A stretch of 30,028 bases of DNA from Alphaproteobacteria bacterium (lineage in GTDB: Bacteria; Pseudomonadota; Alphaproteobacteria; GCA-2731375): positions 1-30,028 of the forward strand of contig JASLMY010000027.1 of assembly GCA_030746295.1 (NCBI GenBank). Reading direction: 5' to 3'. The notes under the pieces were generated by a model. That model was given only the letters and a program-made list of their open reading frames with translations, was not told the DNA's origin and made no database searches. This document shows, in pieces, positions 14,401 through 24,716 of the stretch (positions are counted from its first letter, which is position 1; every line of letters begins with the position of its first letter). The position numbers and the translations under genes are program-made.

Positions 14401-16467
14401 CTAGTGGCCCTCGCGGTACCAGGCCAGCATGGAGACGCCCAAGACCAAGGCCAGAACCAGGAGGGCCGGCAGAAGTGCGATCCGCTCGATCCCGGTGACC
14501 ACGTAGTCGCCGTTGGCGACCAGGCCGAGCCAGCCGTTGCCGGCGGCATCGCGGCCGGGCTTGACGCGCCTCGGGCTCGGCAGCCGCTCGGCAAGCCAGA
14601 AGATGCCACCACCGGTGCGCTCGACGAGCGCCGCCAGCCGCGCCTCGGTGGTGCGCAAGTCGGCGTATTCCTTGGGGTTGAGTTCGCCGACGGCGGCCAC
14701 CGCCTGCAACGTGCCATCGCTCAGGCGGTAGAGGCCGGGCTCGTCGACCGCCATGGTGGCCCGGCCGAGGCCGTCGGCGTCGGCCTCGAGTTGGAGCCGC
14801 TCGCGCTCGCCCGAGGGTGTCAGCACCTCGACCTCGGCCGCGGCTTCGCCCAAGCTGCGCCGGCGGACCACCAGCCGGCTCTTCTCGGCATGGGCGCGCA
14901 GGTCCTCCTCCTCCAGGTCCGGTTCCTTCATCAGCCAGTGGGCGACCCGGCGCAACAGCTCGGCCTGCGGCCCGCCACCCTCGAAACCGCGGGCCCAGAG
15001 CCAAACGTGGTCGGAGAGGAGCTGCGCCACCCGGCCCTCGCCGACCCGGTCGAGGATCAGCACCGGGCGCTCGGCGATGCCCTGCATCAGCACGTTGCCC
15101 GAGGTCAGCTCGGCATCGACCATGCGGAACCAGCGCCCCCAGGCCGGCGTCTCGTCGGTCGAGCCCGGCAGGTCGGCGGTCACCGGATGGCGCCGGCCGA
15201 GGCCGCTCAAGCGCGGCAGGAAGCCTTCCTGGAAGACGCCGCCCGTGGGCCGGCTGGGCAGAACCTGCTTCAAGGGCGTGCGTTGCAGGCTCAAGGGTGT
15301 CGCGAAGGCCGGCCCCGCCGCCACCAAGACGGCGCCGCCCTTCTGCACGTAGTCGACGACGTTGCGCAGGTAGATGTCCGGCAGCACGCCGCGGCGGCGG
15401 TAGCGGTCGAAGATGATCAGGTCGAACTCGTCGAGCTTGGTCTGGAACAGCTCGCGGGTCGGGAACGAGATCAGCGAGAGCTCGCGGATCGGGGTGCCGT
15501 CCTGCTTCTCGGGCGGGCGCAGAATGGTGAAATGCACGAGGTCGACCGAGGGGTCGGACTTCAGGATGTTGCGCCATGCCCGCTCGCCGGCATGGGGCTC
15601 GCCCGAGACCAGAAGCACCCGCAGCCGGTCGCGGACGCCGTTGACGACGACGACGGCGCGGTTGTTGCGCGCCGTCAGCTCGTCGGCGCCGGCCTCGGTC
15701 TCGATCTCGATCACCGTCGGGCCACCGTGATCGAGCCGGAAGGGGACGGTGCTGGAGCGGCCGACCGGCAGCTGCAGGGCGACGGCGCGTTGGTCGTCGA
15801 TGCTGATGCGGACCGTGGCGTGGCCGCCGGGAGAGGCGCCCTGGTCCTCGATCCGGAGCGTCAGCTCGAGCTGCTCGTCGACGATGCCGTAGAGCGGTGC
15901 CTGCTCGACCACCAGGCGGCGGTCGCGCTCGTTCCGCTCGCCGCTCAAGAGAACATGGACCGGGCCGCCGGGTTGGAAGCGCGCCAGGTCCTCGGCCCGG
16001 TCGTGGACCTGCCCGTCGGTGACGATCACGAGCCCGGCGACACGGCTCGGCGGCACGTCGCCGAGCGTCCGTTCCATCGCCTTCAGGATCTGCGAGCCGC
16101 CGCCGAGCGGACCGTCGTCGCGGCCAATGGTGACGGTACGGGTTTCGAGGTTCCGCGTGCCGCGAAGCCTGGTCTCGATCTCGGCCACCGCCGCCTCGGT
16201 CCGCGCCTCGCGTTCGCCGATGCGCTGGCTGCCAGAGGCGTCGACGACGATGACGGCGACGTCGTCGAGGGCCCGGCGCTCTTCCTCGACCAGGGCCGGG
16301 TTGGCGAGCGCCAGCAGGCCGGCGGCGAAGGCTAGGAGCCGCCAGACCGTGGCCGGCGCCCGCCGCCAGAAGGCGTAGGCGAAGCCGAGGCCGCCGGCCA
16401 GCGCCAGGCCCGCGAGCCAGGGCCAGGCGACCAGCGGCGCGAAGGCGATAGTGGTGGCGTCCGTCAT
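14401..16467 (-). CDS. Membrane protein with vWA and class I glutamine-amidotransferase-like domains
   Basis: The 688-residue protein begins with two membrane segments (about 12-33 and 42-58). A von Willebrand A domain follows, with an intact metal site (DASGS, Asp76-Ser80; TDG at 150-152). Next come a beta-sandwich-like stretch and a GATase-like domain beginning near RLRVLLVSGEPHAGER. A final membrane segment precedes the C-terminus (about 660-682). The layout implies an inner-membrane anchor with large periplasmic or membrane-proximal domains. It is the last gene of the moxR-DUF58-DUF4159 cluster, 19 bp after the DUF4159 gene. Proteins of such clusters are thought to work with the MoxR ATPase in assembling or maturing envelope complexes; the client is unknown. 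Confidence 0.82.
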   Translation of the reverse strand: MTDATTIAFAPLVAWPWLAGLALAGGLGFAYAFWRRAPATVWRLLAFAAGLLALANPALVEEERRALDDVAVIVVDASGSQRIGEREARTEAAVAEIETRLRGTRNLETRTVTIGRDDGPLGGGSQILKAMERTLGDVPPSRVAGLVIVTDGQVHDRAEDLARFQPGGPVHVLLSGERNERDRRLVVEQAPLYGIVDEQLELTLRIEDQGASPGGHATVRISIDDQRAVALQLPVGRSSTVPFRLDHGGPTVIEIETEAGADELTARNNRAVVVVNGVRDRLRVLLVSGEPHAGERAWRNILKSDPSVDLVHFTILRPPEKQDGTPIRELSLISFPTRELFQTKLDEFDLIIFDRYRRRGVLPDIYLRNVVDYVQKGGAVLVAAGPAFATPLSLQRTPLKQVLPSRPTGGVFQEGFLPRLSGLGRRHPVTADLPGSTDETPAWGRWFRMVDAELTSGNVLMQGIAERPVLILDRVGEGRVAQLLSDHVWLWARGFEGGGPQAELLRRVAHWLMKEPDLEEEDLRAHAEKSRLVVRRRSLGEAAAEVEVLTPSGERERLQLEADADGLGRATMAVDEPGLYRLSDGTLQAVAAVGELNPKEYADLRTTEARLAALVERTGGGIFWLAERLPSPRRVKPGRDAAGNGWLGLVANGDYVVTGIERIALLPALLVLALVLGVSMLAWYREGH

Positions 16468-16486
16468 TGCCGCTGCGCCCCGCCGC

Positions 16487-19246
16487 TCATTGTCCGAGCC
16501 GCTCCAGGATCGCCGGCACGTGCACCTGGTCGGCCTTGTAGTTGCCGGTCAGCGTGTACATCACCAGGTTGACGCCGAAGCGATAGGCGAGCTCGCGCTG
16601 GCGCTCCCCGCCCGGCACCACAGCGGCCACCGGGCGGCCGTCGGCGTCGACCGCCCAGGCGGCGGCCCAGTCGTTGCTGCCGATGACGATCGAGGAGACG
16701 CCGTCGTTGACGCCACCGGGGCGCAGCTCGACCCAGACTCGACCGCTGGCGTAACGGCCGGGGAAGCTTTGCATCAGGTAGAAGGCCTTGGTCAGCACGT
16801 GCTCCTGCGGCACCGGCACGAGCGAAGGCACGTCGAGCCGGCGCAAGAGACGCTTCAAGCGCTCGGCCGCACCCTGCCCGCCCATCAGGCGCCCGAAGCC
16901 GGGCATTGCCGTCTGCGCATCGCGGGTGTCGAACAGGATCGTCCCGCCGGTCCGCATGTAGCGGCGCAGGCGCTCCGTCGCGGTCTTCGAGAGTGCCCGC
17001 TGCTTTTCCGTCACCGGCCAGTAGAGCAACGGGTAGAAAGCCAGCTCGTCGCGCTCCACCTCGACCGCGATCGGTGCCGCCGCCTCGACCGAGGTGCGCT
17101 GACGCAGGATCTCCGAAAGGCCGAGCAGCCCCGCCCGGCTGAGCGCGTCGACCTCGTCGTCGCCGGTCAGTACGTAGGCGAGATGGGTCTCCGTCGTGGC
17201 CTCGATGGCGATCTCGTCACCCGGCCGGGCCTGCGCCCAGGCGTGATCGGCGGACGCCGTCAGGGCGCCTGCCGCCAGCCCCAGCAGCAGCACCGATGCC
17301 GCCGCCCGGCGCCCGAACGGCCGCGCCAGCAAGCCCCGCAAGGCCAGCGAGGCCACCAGGTCCACGAGCGCCAAGAGCAAGGCCGCGATCAAGAGCCAGG
17401 CCTTCAGCTCCAACTCGCGGACGCTGACGTAGGCGGTGCGGACGACGCCTTCGGGCAGGGCCGCGATCGGTTTCAGGCCGTCGAGCCCGCGGGTCAGGTT
17501 GAGGGCCCGCCTGGCGTCGTCATCGCCATAGAAACCAGGCGGATGGCGCGGGCCGGCCGGCGTCGTCTCGATCTCGCTGGCCCGGATCGGCATCGCCAGG
17601 GGTGCCGCCTGGCCGAGGCGGCCCTCGCCGTCGAGGCTGGCGAGCGGAGGCAGCGAGCGGTCGCCCTCGCCGCCGACGACGCCGCGCGAGAGCGCCTGCA
17701 GTCGGCGCAGCATGTCGACGAACAGGCCCGAAATCGGCAGATTCGACCAGTCGGTGTTGGCAGTGGTGTGGAACAGCACCAGCCAGCCCTTGCCGAGCCG
17801 GTCCGCGGTCACCAGCGGCGTGCCGTCGGCGAGACGGGCCCAGGTCTTGGCGTCGAGGTCGAGCGACGGCTCGGCCAAGACCTGGCGGCGGACCAGCACG
17901 TCCGCGGGCGGGGTCAGGCCGTGGAACGGGCTGTTCTCGGCAAAGGCGGCGATCCGGGCCGGGCGGCTCCAGGTCATCGCGCCGCCGAGCACCCGGCCGC
18001 CGCGCCTGAGCTTGACCGGCACCAGATGGTCGACGTTCTGCGCCAGGCGCGGCCCGGCGAAACGGACCAGAAGACCGCCCTCCTCGATCCAACGGCGAAG
18101 CCGCTCGGCCTCGTCTTGGGCCAGCGTGCCGATATCGGCCAAGGCGACGATCGCCGGCGGCGACTCCATCAGCTCGGCGAAGCTGCCCTGGCGCACCTCG
18201 GCGAAGGGCGCCTGCGCGCGCGAAAGGTAGTAGAGCGCCGACAGAAGCGGCTGCGCGCGAACTTGCGCGTCGGCGCCGGAAATCAGACCCACCGGCCGCC
18301 GGCGCCAACGCTCGTCGAGCAACACCACCGAGCCGGCCGAGGCTATGCCGTCGAGATCGAGACGCACCGCCTCGTTGCGGAGCTCGCTCGGCAGCTCCAG
18401 AAGCGCGGTCGCCCGATCTTCGCCGGCCGCGAACTCGGCCCGGGCCGAGGCCAGCACACGGCCACCGTCGCCGAGCAGCCTGAGTTGCACCGCCTCCGGC
18501 GTGCCCGTGGCGACGCGAATCGCGGCCGCCTCGAGGCCAGTGCCGCTAATCTCCGGCGGCAGCACGGCCTTGGCGCGGGCCTCGGGTGCATCCTCCATGA
18601 CCGTGAGCCCGCCGAGCGCGGCGAGCCGCGCCGCCAGCGCCTCGGCGGCGCCGTCCTCGATCCCGTCGGAGAGCCAGACGACGCTGGCGGAGAAGTCTGC
18701 CGGCAATGTCTCGAGCGCCGCCAGCGCCGCCTTGCGGTCTACGCCCCAGGGCCGGGGCCGCATCGAGCGGATCAAGCGTCGCGCCTCCGCCGCCGAGACG
18801 AGGCCACTGCCGGCGCTGGGGCTGCCGTCGGCCTTGGGCGCCGTCTGCAGCAACATCACGGCCCGGCCTTCACGGCCGGCGCGGTCGACCAGGTCGTCGA
18901 GGGCCTCGGCCCGGGCCCGCCACTCGGCCGCCGCCGTCCAGCCGTCGTCGACGACCAGCAACAAGGCGCCATCGCCCTCGAAGTCGCCCCTCGGGTTGAG
19001 CGTCGGCCGGGCCAGCGCAACGATCACCAGGGCCGCCAACAGCAACCGTAGAAGGGTGAGCCAGAGCGGCGTCGCCGCCGGCGTCTCCTCGGTCTTGGCC
19101 AGCCGCATCAGGATCCGGACAGGCGGGAAGGGCTGGCGCCGCGGCGTCGGCGGCGTGATCCGCAAGAGCCACCAGATCACCGGCAGCAGCACCAGGCCCA
19201 GCAGCATCCAGGGGCTGAGGAAAGCGAGCGCGCCCAGGCTCAACAT
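16487..19246 (-). CDS. DUF4159 domain-containing membrane protein with BatA-like N-terminus
   Basis: This 919-residue protein starts with a BatA-like pair of membrane segments (about 4-28 and 59-83; FLSPWMLLGLVLLPVIWWLL is typical). A degenerate vWA domain follows, whose metal motif reads DDGWT instead of DxSxS. A GATase-like region begins near LISGADAQVRAQ (about 321), two more membrane segments lie at about 617-640 and 647-665, and a C-terminal DUF4159 domain runs from about 688 (LAYVLTGDDEVDALSRAGL, then FYPLLYWPVTE). The start ATG is 7 bp after the DUF58 gene, so the two are cotranscribed. The role is presumably structural, in the MoxR-linked membrane complex; no enzymatic residues are evident. 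Confidence 0.85.
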   Translation of the reverse strand: MLSLGALAFLSPWMLLGLVLLPVIWWLLRITPPTPRRQPFPPVRILMRLAKTEETPAATPLWLTLLRLLLAALVIVALARPTLNPRGDFEGDGALLLVVDDGWTAAAEWRARAEALDDLVDRAGREGRAVMLLQTAPKADGSPSAGSGLVSAAEARRLIRSMRPRPWGVDRKAALAALETLPADFSASVVWLSDGIEDGAAEALAARLAALGGLTVMEDAPEARAKAVLPPEISGTGLEAAAIRVATGTPEAVQLRLLGDGGRVLASARAEFAAGEDRATALLELPSELRNEAVRLDLDGIASAGSVVLLDERWRRRPVGLISGADAQVRAQPLLSALYYLSRAQAPFAEVRQGSFAELMESPPAIVALADIGTLAQDEAERLRRWIEEGGLLVRFAGPRLAQNVDHLVPVKLRRGGRVLGGAMTWSRPARIAAFAENSPFHGLTPPADVLVRRQVLAEPSLDLDAKTWARLADGTPLVTADRLGKGWLVLFHTTANTDWSNLPISGLFVDMLRRLQALSRGVVGGEGDRSLPPLASLDGEGRLGQAAPLAMPIRASEIETTPAGPRHPPGFYGDDDARRALNLTRGLDGLKPIAALPEGVVRTAYVSVRELELKAWLLIAALLLALVDLVASLALRGLLARPFGRRAAASVLLLGLAAGALTASADHAWAQARPGDEIAIEATTETHLAYVLTGDDEVDALSRAGLLGLSEILRQRTSVEAAAPIAVEVERDELAFYPLLYWPVTEKQRALSKTATERLRRYMRTGGTILFDTRDAQTAMPGFGRLMGGQGAAERLKRLLRRLDVPSLVPVPQEHVLTKAFYLMQSFPGRYASGRVWVELRPGGVNDGVSSIVIGSNDWAAAWAVDADGRPVAAVVPGGERQRELAYRFGVNLVMYTLTGNYKADQVHVPAILERLGQ

Positions 19247-19253
19247 CGCCGCC

Positions 19254-20168
19254 TCACCACGCCGTCATCGCCAAATCGTCGGCGATCGCCCGATAGAGCG
19301 CCAGCAGTGCGGTCTGCGGCGGCCGGTCGGTGCGGTGGCTGGTGGCGGTCCAGCCGACCCGCCGAGTGATCCGCGTCAGGGCCTCGCGGCGCGAGGCGAT
19401 CTCGCTCCGATAGGCGGCTTGCAGGCTCTCGACTCGTCCGACGGTGACGCCGCCCTCGTCCTCCAGACCCTCGAAACGGGTCCGGCCGCGGAACGGCAGG
19501 TCCTCTTCCGCCGGATCGAGGATCTGCAGCAGATGGCCCTCGATACCGGCGCCGGCGAAGGCCATGACGGCCTCCTCGAGTGCCGACAGCGGCGACAGAA
19601 AGTCGCTGATCAGGACCACGTGCGAGAAGCGCGGCAGACGCTCGATCTCGGGCAGGCTGGGCAACTCGGCGGCCGTGTCGCGTTCCTGACCGGCCAGATG
19701 CTCGGCCAGGCGTCGGACCGCGATGCGGCCGGTGATCGGGCGCTCGCCGACGCCCAGGAGGGCGACCCGCTCGCCACCCCGGACCAAGAGCGAGGCCAGC
19801 GCCAGCAGCAGCAGGCTCGCCCGCTCCTGCTTTTCAGACAGCGTCGGCTCGGAGCGGTAGCGCATCGAGGCAGAGCCGTCGCGCCAGAGCCAGACGCTCT
19901 GCGCCGCCTCCCACTCGTGCTCACGGACGAAGAGCTTTTGGCTCTTCGCCGATTGGCGCCAGTCGATGCTCTGCGCCGCGTCGCCGGTCTGGTAACGTCG
20001 GAACTGCCAGAAGGTCTCGCCGGTGCCGACGCGGCGGCGGCCGTGGACGCCCTGGGCGACGGTGCTGGCGACCCGCTCGGCCTTGGCCAGCAGGGGCGGC
20101 AAGGTGCCGGCGAGCTGTTCCGCCTGTTGTTGAAGTCGGCCCTCGCTGCCCGTGCCGGCTGCCGCCAT
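19254..20168 (-). CDS. DUF58 domain-containing protein
   Basis: The 304-residue protein has the DUF58 hallmark YQTGDAAQSIDWRQSAK (about 59-75) followed by LFVREHEWE. It then enters a vWA-like fold with an intact metal motif DGSAS (Asp97-Ser101) and VVLISDFLSPL later. No membrane segment is present, so it is likely cytoplasmic or peripheral. DUF58 proteins are regular partners of MoxR AAA+ ATPases. It lies 10 bp after moxR and 7 bp before the DUF4159 gene in one minus-strand operon. Confidence 0.9.
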   Translation of the reverse strand: MAAAGTGSEGRLQQQAEQLAGTLPPLLAKAERVASTVAQGVHGRRRVGTGETFWQFRRYQTGDAAQSIDWRQSAKSQKLFVREHEWEAAQSVWLWRDGSASMRYRSEPTLSEKQERASLLLLALASLLVRGGERVALLGVGERPITGRIAVRRLAEHLAGQERDTAAELPSLPEIERLPRFSHVVLISDFLSPLSALEEAVMAFAGAGIEGHLLQILDPAEEDLPFRGRTRFEGLEDEGGVTVGRVESLQAAYRSEIASRREALTRITRRVGWTATSHRTDRPPQTALLALYRAIADDLAMTAW

Positions 20169-20178
20169 CGTCTGGCCG

Positions 20179-21165
<987 letters not shown>

Positions 21166-21231
21166 GTCGTCGATAATAGACTATATTCGTGGCCGAGAGT
21201 GTGGCGAAAATCTGGCGACAAGGTAACCTTT

Positions 21232-21894
21232 GTGAGAGCGGCTTACCAGGGCGAGCGCGGCGCCGACGAGACACCGGACACGGCCAAGAGCCTCGATCCG
21301 GCCGAGATTGCGCGCCGTCTCGTGGTCGGCAAGCGACGCCCGGTCCAGCAATGGAACCCGGAGGTCTCGGGCGAGATCGACATCCGCATCGGCCGCGACG
21401 GCACCTGGTATCACGACGGCGCGCCGATTGGACGTGAGCGCATGGTCGCGCTCTTCGCAAGCGTGCTGCGCCATGACGACGACGGCGTCTATTACTTGGT
21501 GACACCGGTCGAGAAGCTGGCGATCCGGGTCGATGACGCGCCCTTCCTCGCGGTCGAGATGACGGTGCACGGCGCCGGCCGGGAGCAGGTCCTGGTCTTT
21601 CGCACCAACGTCGACGAGGAGGTGATGGCCGGGCCCGAGCATCCGATTCGAATCGTCGTCGACGGCGTCGACGACGAGCCCTCGCCCTATATCCATGTCC
21701 GCGACCGGCTGGAGGCGCTGATCACCCGGCCGGTCTTCTACGACCTGGTCGAGCTCGGCGTCGAGGCCGAGCTCGACGGCACGGCCCGTCTCGGCGTTTG
21801 GAGCGCCGGCGTCTTCTTCCCCATCGCGCGAGCCGACGCGCTGGAAGATGACGAGGGGGATGACGGCAAGGGCGAGGACACTGGGCCCCCGTGA
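21232..21894 (+). CDS. DUF1285 domain-containing protein
   Basis: The roughly 220-residue protein has the DUF1285 pattern: RRPVQQWNPEVSGEIDIRI, then DGTWYHDGAPIGRERMVALF, YYLVTPVEKLAIRVDDAPFL and, at the end, FYDLVELG with VWSAGVFFPI. Function is unknown. The frame is open far upstream across moxR, so the start must be chosen: the GTG at 21232 with AAGG 8 nt before it is preferred, and GTG at 21199 is the alternative. Its stop overlaps the GTG of the Nudix gene by 4 nt (GTGA), indicating coupling within a plus-strand operon of five genes. Confidence 0.85.
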   Translation: MRAAYQGERGADETPDTAKSLDPAEIARRLVVGKRRPVQQWNPEVSGEIDIRIGRDGTWYHDGAPIGRERMVALFASVLRHDDDGVYYLVTPVEKLAIRVDDAPFLAVEMTVHGAGREQVLVFRTNVDEEVMAGPEHPIRIVVDGVDDEPSPYIHVRDRLEALITRPVFYDLVELGVEAELDGTARLGVWSAGVFFPIARADALEDDEGDDGKGEDTGPP

Positions 21895-22544
21895 GCGACC
21901 TCTCGACCAGCCGCCGCCGGATCGAAGGCAGCATCCTGAACGATCCGGCGCTGATGGCGGACGCCTCGGCGCCTGCCCCGACCGGCGATTTCGACCTCAA
22001 CCCGGCCGATCGGGGGATCGATCGCGGCTGGCGGCCAGACGGCGGCCGGCTGCGGCCGGCGGCGGTGCTGGTGCCGCTGGTGCTGCGCGACGAGCTGACC
22101 GTGCTGCTGACGCAGCGCACCGAGCATCTGAACCACCATGCCGGCCAGATTAGCTTTCCCGGCGGCCGCGTCGAGGCCGACGACGCGGATCCCGTGGATA
22201 CCGCGCTCCGGGAAACGGAAGAAGAGATCGGCCTCGGACGCGCCCATGTCGAAGTCGCCGGTTATCTCGACGCCTACCAGACCGGCACCGGCTTTTTCAT
22301 CACCCCCGTGGTCGGCTTCGTGCGGCCGGGTTTCGACCTCGCCCTCGACGACTTCGAGGTCGCCGAGGCCTTCGAAGTGCCGCTCGCCTTTATCTTCGAT
22401 CCGGCCAACCACCAACGCCACAGCCGTCTCTACAACGGCACGCGGCGCCACTATTTCGCCATGCCCTACGGCGACTACTACATCTGGGGAGCCACCGCCG
22501 GCATGCTGATGAACCTTTACCGCCGCGTCCACGGCCTGGTCTGA
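21891..22544 (+). CDS. Nudix hydrolase, CoA pyrophosphatase type
   Basis: The 217-residue protein has the Nudix box as GGRVEADDADPVDTALRETE followed by EEIGL (catalytic Arg107, Glu108, Glu111, Glu112). Before the box is the CoA-pyrophosphatase signature LLTQRTEHLNHHAGQISFPG. Members cleave CoA or acyl-CoA into phosphopantetheine and 3',5'-ADP. The GTG start overlaps the DUF1285 stop. DUF6111 follows 3 bp later. The order DUF1285-Nudix-DUF6111-cca suggests a conserved housekeeping operon. Confidence 0.9.
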   Translation: MSDLSTSRRRIEGSILNDPALMADASAPAPTGDFDLNPADRGIDRGWRPDGGRLRPAAVLVPLVLRDELTVLLTQRTEHLNHHAGQISFPGGRVEADDADPVDTALRETEEEIGLGRAHVEVAGYLDAYQTGTGFFITPVVGFVRPGFDLALDDFEVAEAFEVPLAFIFDPANHQRHSRLYNGTRRHYFAMPYGDYYIWGATAGMLMNLYRRVHGLV

Positions 22545-22547
22545 GCC

Positions 22548-22811
22548 ATGCTGCGCAAGATCCTGCTCGACATCTTCCTATTGGCGCTGCCGTTCATGGT
22601 CTATGCCGCCTACGTGAAGTTCGGTCGCAAGGCCCAGGCCGAGGGCGGCATCTGGACCGGGGCGCCTTGGTTCTGGCTCGTCTCCAGCGGCCTCACGTTG
22701 ACCATCGTGGCCGCCGTGCTGCTGGTCGTCTTCGACGGCTCCGAGCCCGGCAGCGCCTACCTGCCGGCCGCGGTCGAGGACGGCGAGATCGTCCCGGGCC
22801 GGTTCAAGTAG
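22548..22811 (+). CDS. DUF6111 family small membrane protein
   Basis: This 87-residue protein has two membrane segments (about 5-22 and 41-62). The C-terminal GSEPGSAYLPAAVEDGEIVPG is the recognisable part of this alphaproteobacterial family. Its role is unknown. It sits 3 bp after the Nudix gene and 11 bp before the CCA-adding enzyme gene, clearly within the same transcript. Confidence 0.85.
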   Translation: MLRKILLDIFLLALPFMVYAAYVKFGRKAQAEGGIWTGAPWFWLVSSGLTLTIVAAVLLVVFDGSEPGSAYLPAAVEDGEIVPGRFK

Positions 22812-22822
22812 GCCACGGATCG

Positions 22823-24034
22823 ATGCAGCCTCGCGCCGCCATCCGGCCCGAGCCTTGGATGCGGTCGCCGCAGTCGGTGGCCCTGATGGCGGCGCTGACG
22901 GCCGAGGGCGATATCGCCCGCTTCGTCGGCGGCTGCGTCCGCGATGCCGTCGCCGGCCGCCCGGTCACCGACATCGACGTCGCCACCAGCGGCGCGCCCG
23001 AGACCAACACCCGGCTCTTGCAGGCCGCCGGCATCAAGGTGGTCCCGACCGGCATCGCCCACGGCACCCTGACCGCGCTGACCGGTGGCCGGCACTTCGA
23101 GGTGACGACGCTGCGCCGCGACGTCGAGACTTTCGGCCGCCACGCCCGCGTCGCCTTCACCGACGATTGGCTGGCCGACGCCAGCCGCCGCGACTTCACC
23201 ATGAACGCCCTCTACGCCGACCCCGACGGCACCCTCTACGACCCGGCCGGCGGCATCGTCGACCTGGAGTCGGGCCGGGTCCGCTTCGTCGGCCGGGCGG
23301 CGCGGCGGATCGCCGAGGACCGGCTCAGAATCCTGCGCTTCTTTCGTTTCCACGCCTGGTACGGCCGGGGCCGGGCCAATCGGGCCGCGATCCGGGCCTG
23401 CGAGGCCGCCGCCGCCGGCATCGACGTGCTGTCGGGCGAGCGAATTCGCCAAGAGCTGATGAAGCTCTTGGCCGCGCCCCGGCCACTGCCCGCACTTCGC
23501 CTGATGGCGCGGCACCGGGTGCTGGAGCGGATCTTGACGGGCGGCGCCGATCTCGCCGCGCTCGCAAGCCTGATACGGCGCGAAGAGACCGAATGGGCGG
23601 CGGACCCGCTGATGCGCCTGGCCGCCCTGATGACGGGCCAAGGTGCGGCCGCCGCCGAGGGATTGGCGGTACGGCTTCGGTTCTCGAACGCGGACCGCGA
23701 CCGCCTGCGCTTCCTGCTCGCTCGACCCGTTGCCCTTCGCGCGGGCGTCGGCCGGAGAGAGGTGCGTCGCGCCGTCTACGAGCACGGGCCCGAGCGGATC
23801 GTCGATCTGGCGCGCCTCATCGGTCGGCCCCAGGCGGCCAGCGAGGCCCAGCGCCTCGAGCGGCCCGAATTCCCGCTTCGCGGTCGTGACGGCCGCGCCA
23901 CCGGCATCGCCGCCGGGCCGCGCCTCGGCGCGCTGCTGGCGGCGGTCGAGGCCTGGTGGGTGGCCGGCGATTTCGCGGCCGACCGCGACGCCTGTCTGTC
24001 GCGACTGCGGGAACTGGCCGGCACGGATGCCTGA
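22823..24034 (+). CDS. cca: CCA-adding tRNA nucleotidyltransferase (class II poly(A) polymerase/CCA family)
   Basis: The enzyme adds or repairs the CCA end of tRNAs without a template. The 403-residue protein has the nucleotidyltransferase motif GGCVRDAVAGRPVTDID (Gly36-Asp52, with metal-binding Asp50 and Asp52). It also has the flexible ASRRDFTMNALY segment, EDRLRILRFFRF and the neck helices (SGERIRQELMKLL). The C-terminal part is helical. The ATG at 22823 follows the DUF6111 stop by 11 bp. The end overlaps a possible upstream start of the HAD gene. A poly(A) polymerase role cannot be excluded, but this family and context favour CCA addition. Confidence 0.9.
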   Translation: MQPRAAIRPEPWMRSPQSVALMAALTAEGDIARFVGGCVRDAVAGRPVTDIDVATSGAPETNTRLLQAAGIKVVPTGIAHGTLTALTGGRHFEVTTLRRDVETFGRHARVAFTDDWLADASRRDFTMNALYADPDGTLYDPAGGIVDLESGRVRFVGRAARRIAEDRLRILRFFRFHAWYGRGRANRAAIRACEAAAAGIDVLSGERIRQELMKLLAAPRPLPALRLMARHRVLERILTGGADLAALASLIRREETEWAADPLMRLAALMTGQGAAAAEGLAVRLRFSNADRDRLRFLLARPVALRAGVGRREVRRAVYEHGPERIVDLARLIGRPQAASEAQRLERPEFPLRGRDGRATGIAAGPRLGALLAAVEAWWVAGDFAADRDACLSRLRELAGTDA

Positions 24035-24041
24035 GGCGCCG

Positions 24042-24716
24042 ATGCGGACCGTCTTCTTCGACCTCGACGGCACCCTGACCGATCCGATGCCGGGCATCAC
24101 CGGCTCGATCCGCTACGCCCTCGACAAGCTGGGCATCGAGGCACCGGCGCCGTCGGCGCTGACCTGGTGCATCGGCCCGCCGCTGCAAGAGAGCTTCCTG
24201 AAGCTGGTCGGCGACGAAGCCCGGGCCGCCACGGCGCTGGCATACTACCGCGATCGCTACGGCGAGACCGGCCTTTACGAGTGTCGGGTCTACGACGGCA
24301 TTCCGGCTGTCCTCGAATCGCTCGTCGCCGCGGGCCGGCGGCTCTTCGTCGCCACCAGCAAGCCGACCGTCTATGCCCGCCGCGTCGTCGCGCACTTCGG
24401 CCTCGAGCCCTATTTCGCCGCCGTCTTCGGCGCCGAGTTGGACGGCGTCAGGTCGGAAAAGACAGCGCTACTCGGCCACGCCCTGGCGGCGACCGACACC
24501 CGGCCCGAGAACGCGGTGATGATCGGCGACCGTAGCCACGACATGATCGGGGCGCGGCGCAACGCCATGGCCGCGATCGGCGTCCTCTGGGGCTATGGCG
24601 ACAGGCAAGAACTGCTGACCGCCGGGGCCGAGCGCCTCGCGGCGACGCCGGAGGCTTTGCTGCAAGCCCTGATCGAGCAGCCTGCCTGCTCTCCGGTGCC
24701 TATTCCGAGACCGTGA
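24042..24716 (+). CDS. HAD-superfamily hydrolase, phosphoglycolate-phosphatase-like
   Basis: This 224-residue phosphatase of the HAD IA group shows motif I FFDLDGTLTD (Asp7, Asp9), motif II Thr105 in VATSK, motif III Lys140 and motif IV GDRSHD (Asp163, Asp167), with a helical cap between I and II. The sequence is closest in style to Gph/PpaX-like enzymes; the substrate is not determined. Two starts are possible: ATG 24027, overlapping the cca stop by 8 nt, or ATG 24042. The second is preferred because MRTVFFDLDGT is the usual opening and GAGG lies upstream. The 3' end overlaps the convergent damaged phosphatase gene by 17 nt. Confidence 0.87.
   Translation: MRTVFFDLDGTLTDPMPGITGSIRYALDKLGIEAPAPSALTWCIGPPLQESFLKLVGDEARAATALAYYRDRYGETGLYECRVYDGIPAVLESLVAAGRRLFVATSKPTVYARRVVAHFGLEPYFAAVFGAELDGVRSEKTALLGHALAATDTRPENAVMIGDRSHDMIGARRNAMAAIGVLWGYGDRQELLTAGAERLAATPEALLQALIEQPACSPVPIPRP

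Noticed and set aside
13682..15577. Long open frame on the minus strand (about 630 residues)
   Set aside because: It overlaps the GNAT gene and the vWA/GATase gene in other frames and is Arg/Pro/Gly-rich, as expected for the shadow of a high-GC gene.
16451..19051. Long open frame on the plus strand (about 866 residues)
   Set aside because: It is antisense to the DUF4159 gene, which has clear domains and membrane segments; the plus-strand product has none.
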